From NCBI GenBank assembly GCA_016703945.1, contig JADJBC010000039.1:1-14481 (forward strand): a stretch of 14,481 nt of DNA, read 5' to 3'. This DNA comes from Candidatus Aalborgicola danicus. GTDB lineage: Bacteria > Pseudomonadota > Gammaproteobacteria > Burkholderiales > Burkholderiaceae_C. How positions within the stretch are numbered: the first letter of the stretch is position 1; each line of letters begins with the position of its first letter. Below are positions 1 to 6,653 of this stretch, one piece after another. The position numbers were made by a program, and so were the translations under genes. Under the pieces are notes generated by a model. The model had not been told where the DNA came from and made no database searches. It saw only the letters and a list, made by a program, of their open reading frames with translations.

Positions 1-136
1 ATAAGAATAATTATCATCTATTTTATGTACCCGGGAAAGGTTTTTGATGAATTTCTTAAATAAGTAGAACATTAAACATCGGTAACATTGACCCAAAAAA
101 CCCACAATTCGCGCCCCACTGGACGATCCTCAGAAC

Positions 137-158
137 CCGGAACCTTCCTGGGTTCCGG
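137..158 (-). terminator. Hairpin just after the leftward gene cluster, possible weak terminator
   Basis: A perfect inverted repeat, CCGGAACC at 137-144 and GGTTCCGG at 151-158 with a 6-nt loop, lies about 10 nt past the stop codon of the last leftward gene. A second GGTTCCGG copy at 160-167 could pair with the same arm. No T-run follows on either strand, so it is not a classical intrinsic terminator. It may be an RNA 3' end stabiliser or chance. The first ~90 bases of the window are AT-rich and hold nothing I can name. Confidence 0.3.
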
Positions 159-167
159 CGGTTCCGG

Positions 168-509
168 TCAGTCCGTATCACCCTTTGCGATGGCGTCCAG
201 GATCGCTGCCTTCAGCGTATCGTCCTCGATTGACGGTCCCGGCCAGTACTCGTTAAACGCACCGATGCACTTATCAAAGAAGTCCTTGTACGGGTTGTCT
301 GTCATCGATTCGATTGCACTGCTGGTCAGACCATCGATAGCTTCATTGATCGCTTTGGAGACCTCTGGCGGGTCGTCAGACGCTTCAATCACGGTGCCCA
401 ATGCTGACACATTGATATCGTCCAAAAAATCGCCTCCATACGCCCTCAGAGCGTCAATCACCTCCTCGGTGCTGACGCTTGAGGGATTGAAGTAAAGACG
501 CTCGGACAA
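168..509 (-). CDS. Small acidic protein of unknown function; start uncertain
   Basis: This is an open frame of about 113 aa that I do not recognise. It is acidic, with 24 Asp/Glu against 7 Lys/Arg, and is probably mostly helical and cytosolic, with no signal peptide or membrane segment. The frame opens at a TTG (509) with no clear Shine-Dalgarno. A better start, ATG at 540, lies 9 nt after GAGGGG and next to the upstream stop codon, but in another frame. Its short product begins MNHTLEHQRSIV. A one-base error near 505-512 would join the two into a protein of about 123 aa. It is the last gene of the leftward cluster, and the hairpin at 137-158 follows its stop. Function is unknown; a regulatory or host-takeover role is only inferred from the company of similar small genes. 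Confidence 0.6.
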   Translation of the reverse strand: MSERLYFNPSSVSTEEVIDALRAYGGDFLDDINVSALGTVIEASDDPPEVSKAINEAIDGLTSSAIESMTDNPYKDFFDKCIGAFNEYWPGPSIEDDTLKAAILDAIAKGDTD

Positions 510-543
510 TGGAGCGTTGATGCTCCAGTGTGTGGTTCATGAT

Positions 544-762
544 TCATTTCCCCTCATTGTTGACAATGGATTCGCATGACAAGTGGTGCAAGATTCTTTG
601 GCCCAGCGCAGTGCAGGCTCGCGCTAGGTAAGTCTGGGTAACTTCGCATCCGTAGGACAAGATGAACAATCCGTTTTTGTCTTCAGACTGACGCAGTTCA
701 ATCATTGCCTCTTTGGTCGGAGCGTAGGGATTCGAGCCACCGTAGGTGAATACTGTCTTCAT
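544..762 (-). CDS. Small protein of unknown function (72 aa)
   Basis: The frame begins with ATG 9 nt after a strong GAGGAG ribosome site, which itself abuts the stop codon of the preceding gene (775). Its own stop overlaps an ATG at 547, and another ATG follows at 540, so translation of the next gene is likely coupled. The product starts MKTVFTYGGSNPYAPTKEA and contains two cysteines in its C-terminal half. It has no obvious membrane span, signal peptide or enzymatic motif, and I do not recognise the family. The tight spacing with both neighbours supports a real gene in an operon. Confidence 0.65.
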   Translation of the reverse strand: MKTVFTYGGSNPYAPTKEAMIELRQSEDKNGLFILSYGCEVTQTYLARACTALGQRILHHLSCESIVNNEGK

Positions 763-774
763 GGTCTGTGCTCC

Positions 775-1119
775 TCAGAATGCGCTGCAATAGACAATGT
801 AGTGACCGTCTTCACCCTCGAAGTCTCCACAGACTTGGGTTTCATCCTGGAGATACTCAATCACGGTGTCGAACTTCGCGTCCTCATCTTCACAGTCGCT
901 GAGGTCGATACCGTAGTTCTCTGCAATGTCTGCAACGCTATCGACGCTGTAATCACAGCACAACGAGATAACATCAAGCTCAAGCTCCTCGCTTGTGTCC
1001 TGCTCCATATCTTCGAGATAGTCAAAGAGAATTTGCAGCGCGGTATATCCGAATTGGTCACAACGCTTATATGCGTGGAATGCGTCCATGAATGCGGACA
1101 GGTTGACGGTTTGTTTCAT
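775..1119 (-). CDS. Strongly acidic conserved-type phage protein, unknown function (114 aa)
   Basis: A complete frame starting with ATG behind AAGGAAA. The product has 29 Asp/Glu and only 4 Lys/Arg in 114 residues. The central segment ELDVISLCCDYSV, preceded by LFDYLEDMEQDT, resembles a recurring small protein of unknown function that I recall from phages and plasmids; this is memory of the family, not a search result. A C-terminal DGHYIVYCSAF tail looks like a beta strand ending the fold. It is cytosolic, with no signal peptide. The leader is one of three near-identical leaders in this cluster, which suggests joint regulation or a shared origin. An acidic surface of this kind would suit a DNA-mimic or protein-binding role, but nothing here proves that. 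Confidence 0.75.
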   Translation of the reverse strand: MKQTVNLSAFMDAFHAYKRCDQFGYTALQILFDYLEDMEQDTSEELELDVISLCCDYSVDSVADIAENYGIDLSDCEDEDAKFDTVIEYLQDETQVCGDFEGEDGHYIVYCSAF

Positions 1120-1149
1120 GATGGGTTTCCTTCAAGGTTACGGGTTGTT
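1116..1149 (-). promoter_or_regulatory. Conserved leader copy 1 (ribosome site of gene 775-1119)
   Basis: On the minus strand the pattern AACAACCCGTAACC, TTGAAGGAAACC, CATCATGA runs into the start codon. It matches the leader at 1580-1613 at nearly every position and that at 1346-1375 over its 3' half. AAGGAAA is the Shine-Dalgarno. Confidence 0.7.
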
Positions 1150-1208
1150 ATGCATACATTTGGAGAAGTCTCTCCCCTGCAAAATCCCGTCTTGTTCTGT
1201 CGTAGTAG

Positions 1209-1349
1209 TCACAATGCGATCTTTCTTTTGATGATGATTGATGTAATCCGCAGGGATTTGACTTCATCATCGCCCCATAAGTCTGGGTGGTTTCTTAATC
1301 TGCGGATAGTTGCTTCAATTTGCTTTGCTCTGTGTGCTGTGATTTTCAT
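1209..1349 (-). CDS. Very small basic protein of unknown function (46 aa)
   Basis: A short frame beginning MKITAHRAKQIEATIRRLRN and ending with the basic IIIKRKIAL. It has ATG preceded by GAGGGAAACC and starts only 12 nt beyond the stop of gene 1362-1583, so the two are very likely translated together. It is predicted to be a mostly helical, positively charged protein, which could suit nucleic-acid binding, but no known motif is visible. Support comes from the strong ribosome site, the shared leader and the operon-like spacing. About 90 nt without a gene follow before the next leader. Confidence 0.6.
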   Translation of the reverse strand: MKITAHRAKQIEATIRRLRNHPDLWGDDEVKSLRITSIIIKRKIAL

Positions 1350-1375
1350 GATGGGTTTCCCTCAGGGTTGATTGA
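1346..1375 (-). promoter_or_regulatory. Conserved leader copy 2 (ribosome site of gene 1209-1349)
   Basis: Minus-strand CAACCCTGAGGGAAACC followed by CATCATGA. The TGA stop of the upstream gene lies inside the repeat, next to the Shine-Dalgarno GAGGGA. The copy diverges from the other two at its 5' end. Confidence 0.6.
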
Positions 1376-1583
1376 TTACGCGGATTCCATTCACCTGCGT
1401 TATCCGGGTGATATAGAACGATTGATAAAGTCCGTGCTTCACGGGCAGCTTGAACTCATTAGGACGGGTTTTCCAGACTTGGCATTTACCCATTGCGCGG
1501 CAGCGTACGGGTTGACCATCTGACCCCTTAAGGGTTGCGTGCTCGAAGTGGCGCAGGGTTTGGGCTTGGGACTTAGTGATCAT
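1362..1583 (-). CDS. Small basic protein of unknown function (73 aa)
   Basis: First gene of the leftward cluster, next to the divergent control region. I chose ATG 1583 because GGAAGA lies 8-9 nt upstream within the conserved leader. The frame stays open up to 1736, but that extension crosses the operator-like repeats and lacks a ribosome site. The product starts MITKSQAQTLRHFEHATLK, has two cysteines (in VRCRAMGKCQV), and ends in a probable beta-rich ITRITQVNGIRVINQP. It is basic overall, without a membrane span or signal peptide. A small nucleic-acid-binding or beta-barrel fold is conceivable, but I do not recognise the family. Confidence 0.65.
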   Translation of the reverse strand: MITKSQAQTLRHFEHATLKGSDGQPVRCRAMGKCQVWKTRPNEFKLPVKHGLYQSFYITRITQVNGIRVINQP

Positions 1584-1613
1584 GATAGGTTTTCTTCCAG
1601 GGTTGCGGGTTGT
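1580..1613 (-). promoter_or_regulatory. Conserved leader copy 3 (ribosome site of gene 1362-1583)
   Basis: Minus-strand AACAACCCGCAACCCTGGAA, then GAAAACCTATCATGA. It matches copy 1 with only a few differences over about 34 nt, upstream of an unrelated protein. Confidence 0.7.
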
Positions 1614-1666
1614 TTGCGCCAGTAACAATGCAACATGCGTGCCAGCCCAATAACATTGATAAATGA

Positions 1667-1694
1667 ATACTAAAGGTTGCGTATCTTGAGACAA
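1667..1694 (-). promoter_or_regulatory. Candidate leftward promoter for the small gene cluster
   Basis: On the minus strand, TTGTCT (1694-1689) and TAGTAT (1672-1667) are separated by 16 bp. Each matches the sigma-70 consensus at 4 of 6 positions. The site is about 85 bp upstream of the first leftward start codon, beside the operator-like palindromes. Confidence 0.35.
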
Positions 1695-1696
1695 AG

Positions 1697-1753
1697 TGAC
1701 AAAAAGTGTCACAATGACAGGGACAATAAATGTCACATTGACAATATGTGTCA
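1697..1753. promoter_or_regulatory. Operator-like cluster: three TGACA-N5-TGTCA palindromes
   Basis: TGACA AAAAG TGTCA (1697-1711), GGACA ATAAA TGTCA (1721-1735) and TGACA ATATG TGTCA (1739-1753) share the same half-sites and 5-bp spacer, with centres at 1704, 1728 and 1746. An extra TGACA lies at 1715-1719. The first palindrome extends one base pair further, to GTGACA/TGTCAC. The third overlaps a rightward TTGACA (1738-1743). The layout is typical of a multi-site phage repressor or activator region. No regulator gene is recognised in the window. Confidence 0.6.
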
Positions 1754-1782
1754 GGGTGTCTCGTGTGTCGCAGCTTGAGCCA

Positions 1783-1824
1783 GTGAGTGCTTACTAACTT
1801 CTATGTATGTGAGTGCTCACTAAC
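1783..1824. repeat. 16-bp direct repeat with a palindromic core
   Basis: GTGAGTGCTTACTAAC (1783-1798) and GTGAGTGCTCACTAAC (1809-1824) differ by one base and are offset by 26 bp. The second copy contains the inverted repeat GTGAG-TG-CTCAC. Sites of the form TTAGTGAG...CTCAC are common operators for TetR-like regulators, but an iteron or other protein site is equally possible. Confidence 0.55.
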
Positions 1825-1851
1825 CCAGGATCGAGGGTCTTGAATTTCCGA

Positions 1852-1878
1852 GGGGATGGGGGATGGGGGTAGGCAGGG
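1852..1878 (+). promoter_or_regulatory. Predicted G-quadruplex motif
   Basis: Four G-runs of 4, 5, 5 and 3 bases at 1852-1855, 1858-1862, 1865-1869 and 1876-1878 have loops of 2, 2 and 6 nt on the plus strand. This fits the standard G3+N1-7 quadruplex rule. It lies about 140 bp upstream of the small terminase gene. Folding is inferred from sequence only. Confidence 0.5.
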
Positions 1879-1924
1879 CCTTGGCTCTGCGCTGCTGAGG
1901 CTGGAAGGACCCGAGAACAATTTT

Positions 1925-1945
1925 TTCTGAAACTGACTTTCAGAA
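1925..1945. repeat. Perfect 8+8 palindrome
   Basis: TTCTGAAA (1925-1932) and TTTCAGAA (1938-1945) flank a 5-bp CTGAC centre. A T-run lies on the 5' side only, so it would not terminate rightward transcription. On the minus strand it would be followed by A residues. An operator is the more likely reading. Confidence 0.5.
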
Positions 1946-2001
1946 CCACCGTAACACGAAACTACGCACACCCCCACCATCCCCACAAGAAGCACAGACC
2001 C

Positions 2002-2010
2002 GTGTAATAT
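2002..2010 (+). promoter_or_regulatory. Possible -10 element just upstream of the small terminase
   Basis: GTGTAATAT ends 6 nt before the ATG at 2017, and there is no Shine-Dalgarno between them. No -35 match is visible. The same 9-mer occurs at 10231-10239 before the scaffold gene. If it is a -10 box, the terminase message would be nearly leaderless. Confidence 0.25.
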
Positions 2011-2016
2011 CGTGGT

Positions 2017-2635
2017 ATGACCCAGCAGACCGCCACTTCCATTCCCTGGTTACAGGCACTCCGGACCGACGATCCATCCTCCTCCCACCAAACCCCTCAT
2101 CCCGCGCTGGAACTGGCACTCCTACGCAAGCAGGACATGCTGGACACGTTCGAGAAGATATTCGACCCAGCGATGGAAGCACTCGCGGATGGCACGAGCA
2201 TCGTCAAGTTCCTCCAGAGCGACCATCGCTCCCTGTCCGCTGGCCGGTTCATGCGGTGGATCATGGACGACCCGCAGAGATACAGGGCGTATCTGCGCTC
2301 CCATGAGGTGGCGATGGAACTGATCAGCAACGACCTCATCCCGATAGCCGATGGCAAGGATGACCCGATGGAGGACGTTGCGCGGTCCAAGCTGCGGGTG
2401 GACGCACAAGCTCACGATGGGGTTCAACGCCAGGGACTCGGTTCGACCACGACCAAGGTGGACGTGACGGGCCACCAGACATCTCGCTGGTCGGGTTGAT
2501 GAAGGACAGGAGCAGCAGGGGATTGCGATGGTGGAGAGGCTGAACAACCTCCTGCCACCCGTGGACGCGACGATCAAGGCGGACAATCCGTATGACACAC
2601 CACCCACCGACCTTGATGACGAGGATGCACCCTGA
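2017..2635 (+). CDS. Terminase small subunit, Sf6-like (frameshifted in this sequence)
   Basis: This gene would recognise the packaging site and hand viral DNA to the large terminase. After an N-terminal helical segment, residues about 85-130 read MDDPQRYRAYLRSHEVAMEL then ISNDLIPIADGKDDPMEDV then ARSKLRVDA. That is the signature of Sf6/KpP-type small terminases (...RLRVDTRK...NPRKYG). The frame then changes at about 2407, 2445, 2468 and 2500. Reading across gives KLTMGFNARD, TTTKVDVTGPPDISLVGLM and an acidic tail ending PPTDLDDEDAP. The full gene is about 207 aa, and its stop overlaps the next start (TGATG). The ATG at 2017 has no clear ribosome site. The protein is very likely intact in the real phage. 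Confidence 0.85.
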
Positions 2636-4176
2636 TGGCCAAGTCACTGGTATCGACCCCGCAGCAGGAGCAGGAGCTACTGGAGCAGATCACTTCACCC
2701 CTGTACTGCAACAACCCGTTGATCTTCGTCATGTCCGTGTTCCCCTGGGGTGTGCAGGGGACACCGCTGGAACACTTCACCGGACCCCGTGAGTGGCAGC
2801 AGAAGGTGCTGGTGCAGATTGGTCGGCATGTGGCATCGAACCACGGCAAGGTGGACTTCGCCGCCATGAGGCTTGCGATAGCCTCGGGCCGTGGAATTGG
2901 GAAGTCCGCACTGGTGGGGTGGATCATCCTATGGATGCTGTCCACGAGGATCGGCTCCGAGCGTGATCGTCAGCGCCAACAGCGAGAACCAGCTTCGGTC
3001 GGTCACTTGGGCCGAGTTGATGAAGTGGTCCACGATGGCGTCGAACGCGCACTGGTGGGAGCCATCAGCCACCAAGTTGGTCCCGGCAGCGTGGTTGACC
3101 GAGATCGTGGAGCGTGACCTCAAGATCGGCACCCGGTACTGGTCCGCAGAGGGCAAACCTTGTGGTCGGCAGAGAACCCGGACGGTACGCCGGACCGCAC
3201 AACATGCTCGGGATGTGCGTGATATTTGACGAGGCGGCGTCGATCCCGGATAGCATCTGGTCGGTTGCCGGGGGCTTTTTCACGGAGAACACGCCGAATC
3301 GGTTCTGGTTCGCGTTCAGCAACCCCGGCGCAACACGGGTTATTTTTTCGAGTGCTTCGGCAAGAAGCGGGACTTCTGGACCACGGACAACATCGACGCG
3401 AGGAGCGTGGAGGGCACCGACAAGGCGATGTATGAGCAGATCATCGCTGAGTTCGGTGAAGACTCGTACCAGGCACGGGTCGAGGTGTACGGTCAGTTCC
3501 CGCTGGACGACGAGGGCAGCTTCATCTCGCCCACGCTGGTCATGCAGGCGTTCGCCCGTAAGGCCCACAACGACCCGTCAGCACCCATCATCATGGGGAT
3601 CGACCCGGCACGCTCGGCTCGGACAGCACGGTGATCGTGGTGCGTCAGGGGCGCGACATCGTGGCGATAGAACGGCACTCCGGGGACGACACGATGCGCT
3701 CCGTGGGTAATATCATCGACGCCATCGAGCGTTACAAGCCCCAGATGACCTGCATCGACGAGGGTGGGGTGGGCGCTGGCATCTATGACAGGCTCATCGA
3801 GCAGCGTTACAAGGTCCGGGGGGTGAATTTCGGGTGGAAACCCAAGAATCCGAAGGCGCACTTGAACAAAAGGGCGGAAATCTGGTGCGCCATGCGCGAC
3901 TGGCTCAAAACAGCCGCGATTGAGGAGAATAAGCGCCTCATGGCCGACCTGACAGGGGTCAGGTGATGTTCACATCCTCAGGTGCCATCCAGTTGGAGTC
4001 GAAGAAAGACATGAAGGCACGAGGGCTTACCCAGTCCTGACATCGGTGACGCGATTGCTGTAACTTTTGCTTTCCCTGTCGCCAGAAAGGACTATACTTC
4101 GCCCGATACACCCCGTCCCAAGGTCTACGCAGGGCATCGGGGACCAATGGTTGCATCGTCATGGATGGGTCACTGA
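2635..4176 (+). CDS. Terminase large subunit (ATPase-nuclease), frameshifted in this sequence
   Basis: The DNA-packaging motor and headful nuclease, about 515 aa across the breaks. Walker A is SGRGIGKSA at residues 84-92, with lysine K90. Walker B is CVIFDEAAS near 3216-3242. The region downstream (RFWFAFSNP, then TGYFFECFGKKRDFW) fits the ATPase coupling segment. The RNase-H-like nuclease begins with GIDPA+LGSDSTVIVV near 3598-3642, where the first Asp is the expected metal ligand, and CIDEGGVGAGIYDRL supplies the second acidic site. The C-terminus includes IGDAIAVTFAFPV. Frame changes lie near 2960, 3155, 3183, 3328, 3612, 3956 and 4037. The one at 3328 is most simply one C lost from a CCCCC run (restoring SNPRRNTGYFF). 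The stop overlaps the portal start. Confidence 0.92.
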
Positions 4177-6350
4177 TGGCTGAGAAAGACAAAGACCTCC
4201 TTGCTGCCGCTCGTGATCGGATGACGCTGGCAATCTCAGCGTGGTCCGAAACCCGTGAAGATGAACTGAAGACCTGCGGTTCTATGCGGGTCACCTTCAA
4301 ACCACTGGCAATGGCCTGCTGATGTGCTGGCAACCCGTGGCTCGGTCCAGGGCCAGAGCATCAACGCCCGACCGACCCTGACGATCAACAAGCTGCCGCA
4401 GCACGTTCGCCAAGTCACCAACGACCAGCGTCAGAACCGTCCCAGCGGCAAAGTCATACCTGCCGATGACAAGGGTGACGTTGAGGTCGCTGAGATATTC
4501 GATGGCATCGTGCGTCACATCGAGTACAGCAGCGATGCCGATGTGGCCTACGACACAGCCTGCGAGAACCAAGTAGCCTACGGCGAGGGCTACATCCGCA
4601 TTCTGACCGAGTACACCGACCCGACATCGTTTGATCAGGACATCAAGATCGGGCGGGTGCGGAACTCGTTCAGCGTCTATATGGACCCGATGATCCAGGA
4701 CCGTGCGGCTCCGGACGCGCAGTGGTGCTTTGTCACGGAGGACATCCCCAAGGACGAGTACGAACGGCAGTTCCCAACGCGCAACCCATCTCTCGCTTCA
4801 GGACCAGGTGTCGGGGACCAGTCAGTTTCACAGTGGGTCAACGACGAAACGGTCCGGGTCGCTGACTACTACTACATCGAACACACCAAGAAGACCCTGA
4901 ACCTGTACTACGGCAACGTCAGTGCACTGTCAGGATCGCCCGAAGACAAGCAGATGGTGGCGCTGGGCATGAAGCCCATCCGCTCCCGCGAGGTGGACAT
5001 CAAGCAGGTGAAATACTGCAAGATCAACGGGTTCGAGGTGCTGGAGCGCAACGACTGGGCAGGCTCGCACATCCCCGTGGTGCGGGTGATCGGCAACGAG
5101 TTCGAGGTGGATGGGCGGCTGTACCTCTCCGGGCATCGTCCGCAATGCCAAGGACGCCCAGCGCATGTACAACTACTGGACCTCTCAGGAGGCAGAGATG
5201 CTGGCGCTGGCACCCAAAGCGCCGTTCATCGGGTATGGTGGGCAGTTCGAGGCTACGAGAACCAGTGGAAGACCGCCAACACGACCAACTGGCCGTATCT
5301 GGAGGTCAATCCAGACGTTACGGACGGTCAGGGCGGCACCTACCACTACCCCAGCGGTCTCAGCCCCGATGGCCCAGAACGGGCTGATTCAGGCCAAGAT
5401 GGGCGCGTCCGACGACATCAAGGGTGCCACCGGGCAGTACGACAGCAGCCTTGGAGCGACCTCCAACGAGCGCAGCGGCAAGGCGATCCTCGCCCGCGAG
5501 CGTCAGGGCGACACCGGCACCTACCACTACGTCGACAACCTGGCGCGCTCGGTGCGCCATGTGACCCGGCAACTGGTGGACCTGATCCCGAAGATCTACG
5601 ACACCCAGCGCATCGCCCGGATCATCGGCGAGGACGGCACTTCGGACATGGTTCGGTAAACCCTGACCAGCAGGAGCCGGTCAAGAAGATCGTGAACGAG
5701 CAGGGCATCGTGATCCAGAAGGTGTACAACCTCGGGGTCGGCAAGTACGATGTCTGTGTCACCACGGGTCCGAGTTACATGACCAAGCGGCAGGAGTCGC
5801 TGAACGCGATGACCGAGTTGCTTCAGGGCAACCCAGAGTTGTGGGCGGTCGCTGGCGACCTGTTCATCAGAACATGGACTGGCCGGGTGCCCAGGAGATG
5901 GCAAAGCGGTTTGCCAAGACCATCGATCCCAAGCTGCTCGGTGACGAGGACGAGTCTCCCGAGATGCAGGCCGCGAAGCAGCAGATGCAGGCCATGGCGC
6001 AGGAGATGGAGCAGATGCACCAGATGCTGCAGAACGTGCAGAAGTCGTTCGAGAACCGCGACCTTGAGATTCAGGAATTCGAGTCGAAGATCAAGGCGTT
6101 TGACGCTGAAACCAAGCGGATTTCAGCAGTTCAGGCCGGTATGACCCCCGATCAGATGCAGGACATCGTGATCGGGACCATCCATGCCATGATGAGTTCC
6201 GGCGACCTTCGCATGGCACAGGATGACATGGAGCAGTCCACGGAGGCTCAGGAGGGCATGGGGATGCCCCCAGAAGCCTCTGGAGCGCCGGAACAGCCAC
6301 AAGAGGCACCGGAAGTGCCACAATCACCCCAAATGATCCCAGGAGCCTGA
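4176..6350 (+). CDS. Portal protein, P22 gp1-like (frameshifted in this sequence)
   Basis: The portal forms the dodecameric DNA gate at one vertex and docks the terminase and tail adaptor. Reading across the breaks gives about 725 aa, the size of P22 gp1. The N-terminus (MAEKDKDLLAAARDRMTLAI, LRFYAG, HWQWPADVLATRG) leads to the hallmark PTLTINKLPQHVRQVTNDQR. Later hallmarks are NAKDAQRMYNYWTSQEAEML, GATGQYDSSLGATSNERSGK and DLIPKIYDTQRIARIIGEDG. The last third is a Gln/Met/Glu-rich helical region (PEMQAAKQQMQAMAQEMEQM), the likely barrel or coiled coil. Frame changes occur near 4270, 4295, 5132, 5250, 5335, 5365, 5652 and 5868, seven fitting single deletions and one an insertion. ATG 4176 overlaps the terminase stop. 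Confidence 0.92.
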
Positions 6351-6351
6351 T

Positions 6352-6653
6352 ATGGAACTATTGAACCCTCTCAACGACACCACCTTCCCCGCGCTGTCGG
6401 TCGCGTACACCGGGACCGCTGGCAACACGGCAACGTGGCAGGCTGGTCCCCAGGTGTCGTGATCTGGTCAGATCAGGCGTGTTACGTGGCGGTGGGTGAG
6501 GGTGCTGTGGCGACCACGGCATCGACCCCGATCCCCGCCAACAGCCCGATCCCGTTCAAGGTGCCCGAAGGCACCGGGGCACCGTGGCGCGTCAGTGCGA
6601 TTCAGGTCAGCACGGGCGGCACCGTCTACGCGAAGCCGGTCAATATCCGATGA
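6352..6653 (+). CDS. Small beta-rich virion-type protein, unknown function (~100 aa)
   Basis: It starts with ATG 7 nt after AGGAG, directly behind the portal stop, and ends in an ATGA overlap with the next gene. One frame change near 6450 (a G missing from CCCAGGGTG) splits it; across it the protein reads MELLNPLNDTTFPALSVAYT to GVVIWSDQACYVAVGEG to VSTGGTVYAKPVNIR. The many Val, Thr and Gly residues and short strands suggest a beta-sandwich, as in minor capsid-decoration or fibre-attachment proteins. I do not recognise the family firmly. Its position between portal and fibre gene supports a virion role, which is inference. Confidence 0.65.

Larger units (their letters stand above)
1584..2016. 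other. Divergent intergenic control region, no credible gene
   Basis: This 433-bp gap separates the leftward small genes from the rightward packaging genes. The open frames crossing it lack ribosome sites and overlap dense repeats. It contains, in order, a leftward promoter candidate, TGACA/TGTCA palindromes, a 16-bp direct repeat, a G-quadruplex motif and a perfect palindrome, each listed separately. It looks like a regulatory switch or a replication or packaging signal region. Confidence 0.7.

Noticed and set aside
802..1371. Rightward 189-aa frame opposite the small genes
   Set aside because: A shadow of the acidic genes; no ribosome site, and it runs through three leaders on the other strand.
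1584..1736. Longer, hydrophobic N-terminal extension of the 73-aa leftward gene
   Set aside because: It crosses the operator repeats and promoter candidate, while ATG 1583 has a good ribosome site in a conserved leader.
1697..1824. CRISPR-like array
   Set aside because: Repeats are only 15-16 bp, palindromic, irregularly spaced and without unique spacers of constant length.
1801..1995. Leftward frame with a lipoprotein-like N-terminus in the control region
   Set aside because: GTG start without ribosome site, overlaps the G-quadruplex motif and palindromes, and composition is unlike the neighbours.
2017..6350. Packaging genes as true pseudogenes of a decayed prophage
   Set aside because: Motifs and protein similarity persist across the breaks with almost no nonsense codons; gene-end overlaps are still exact.
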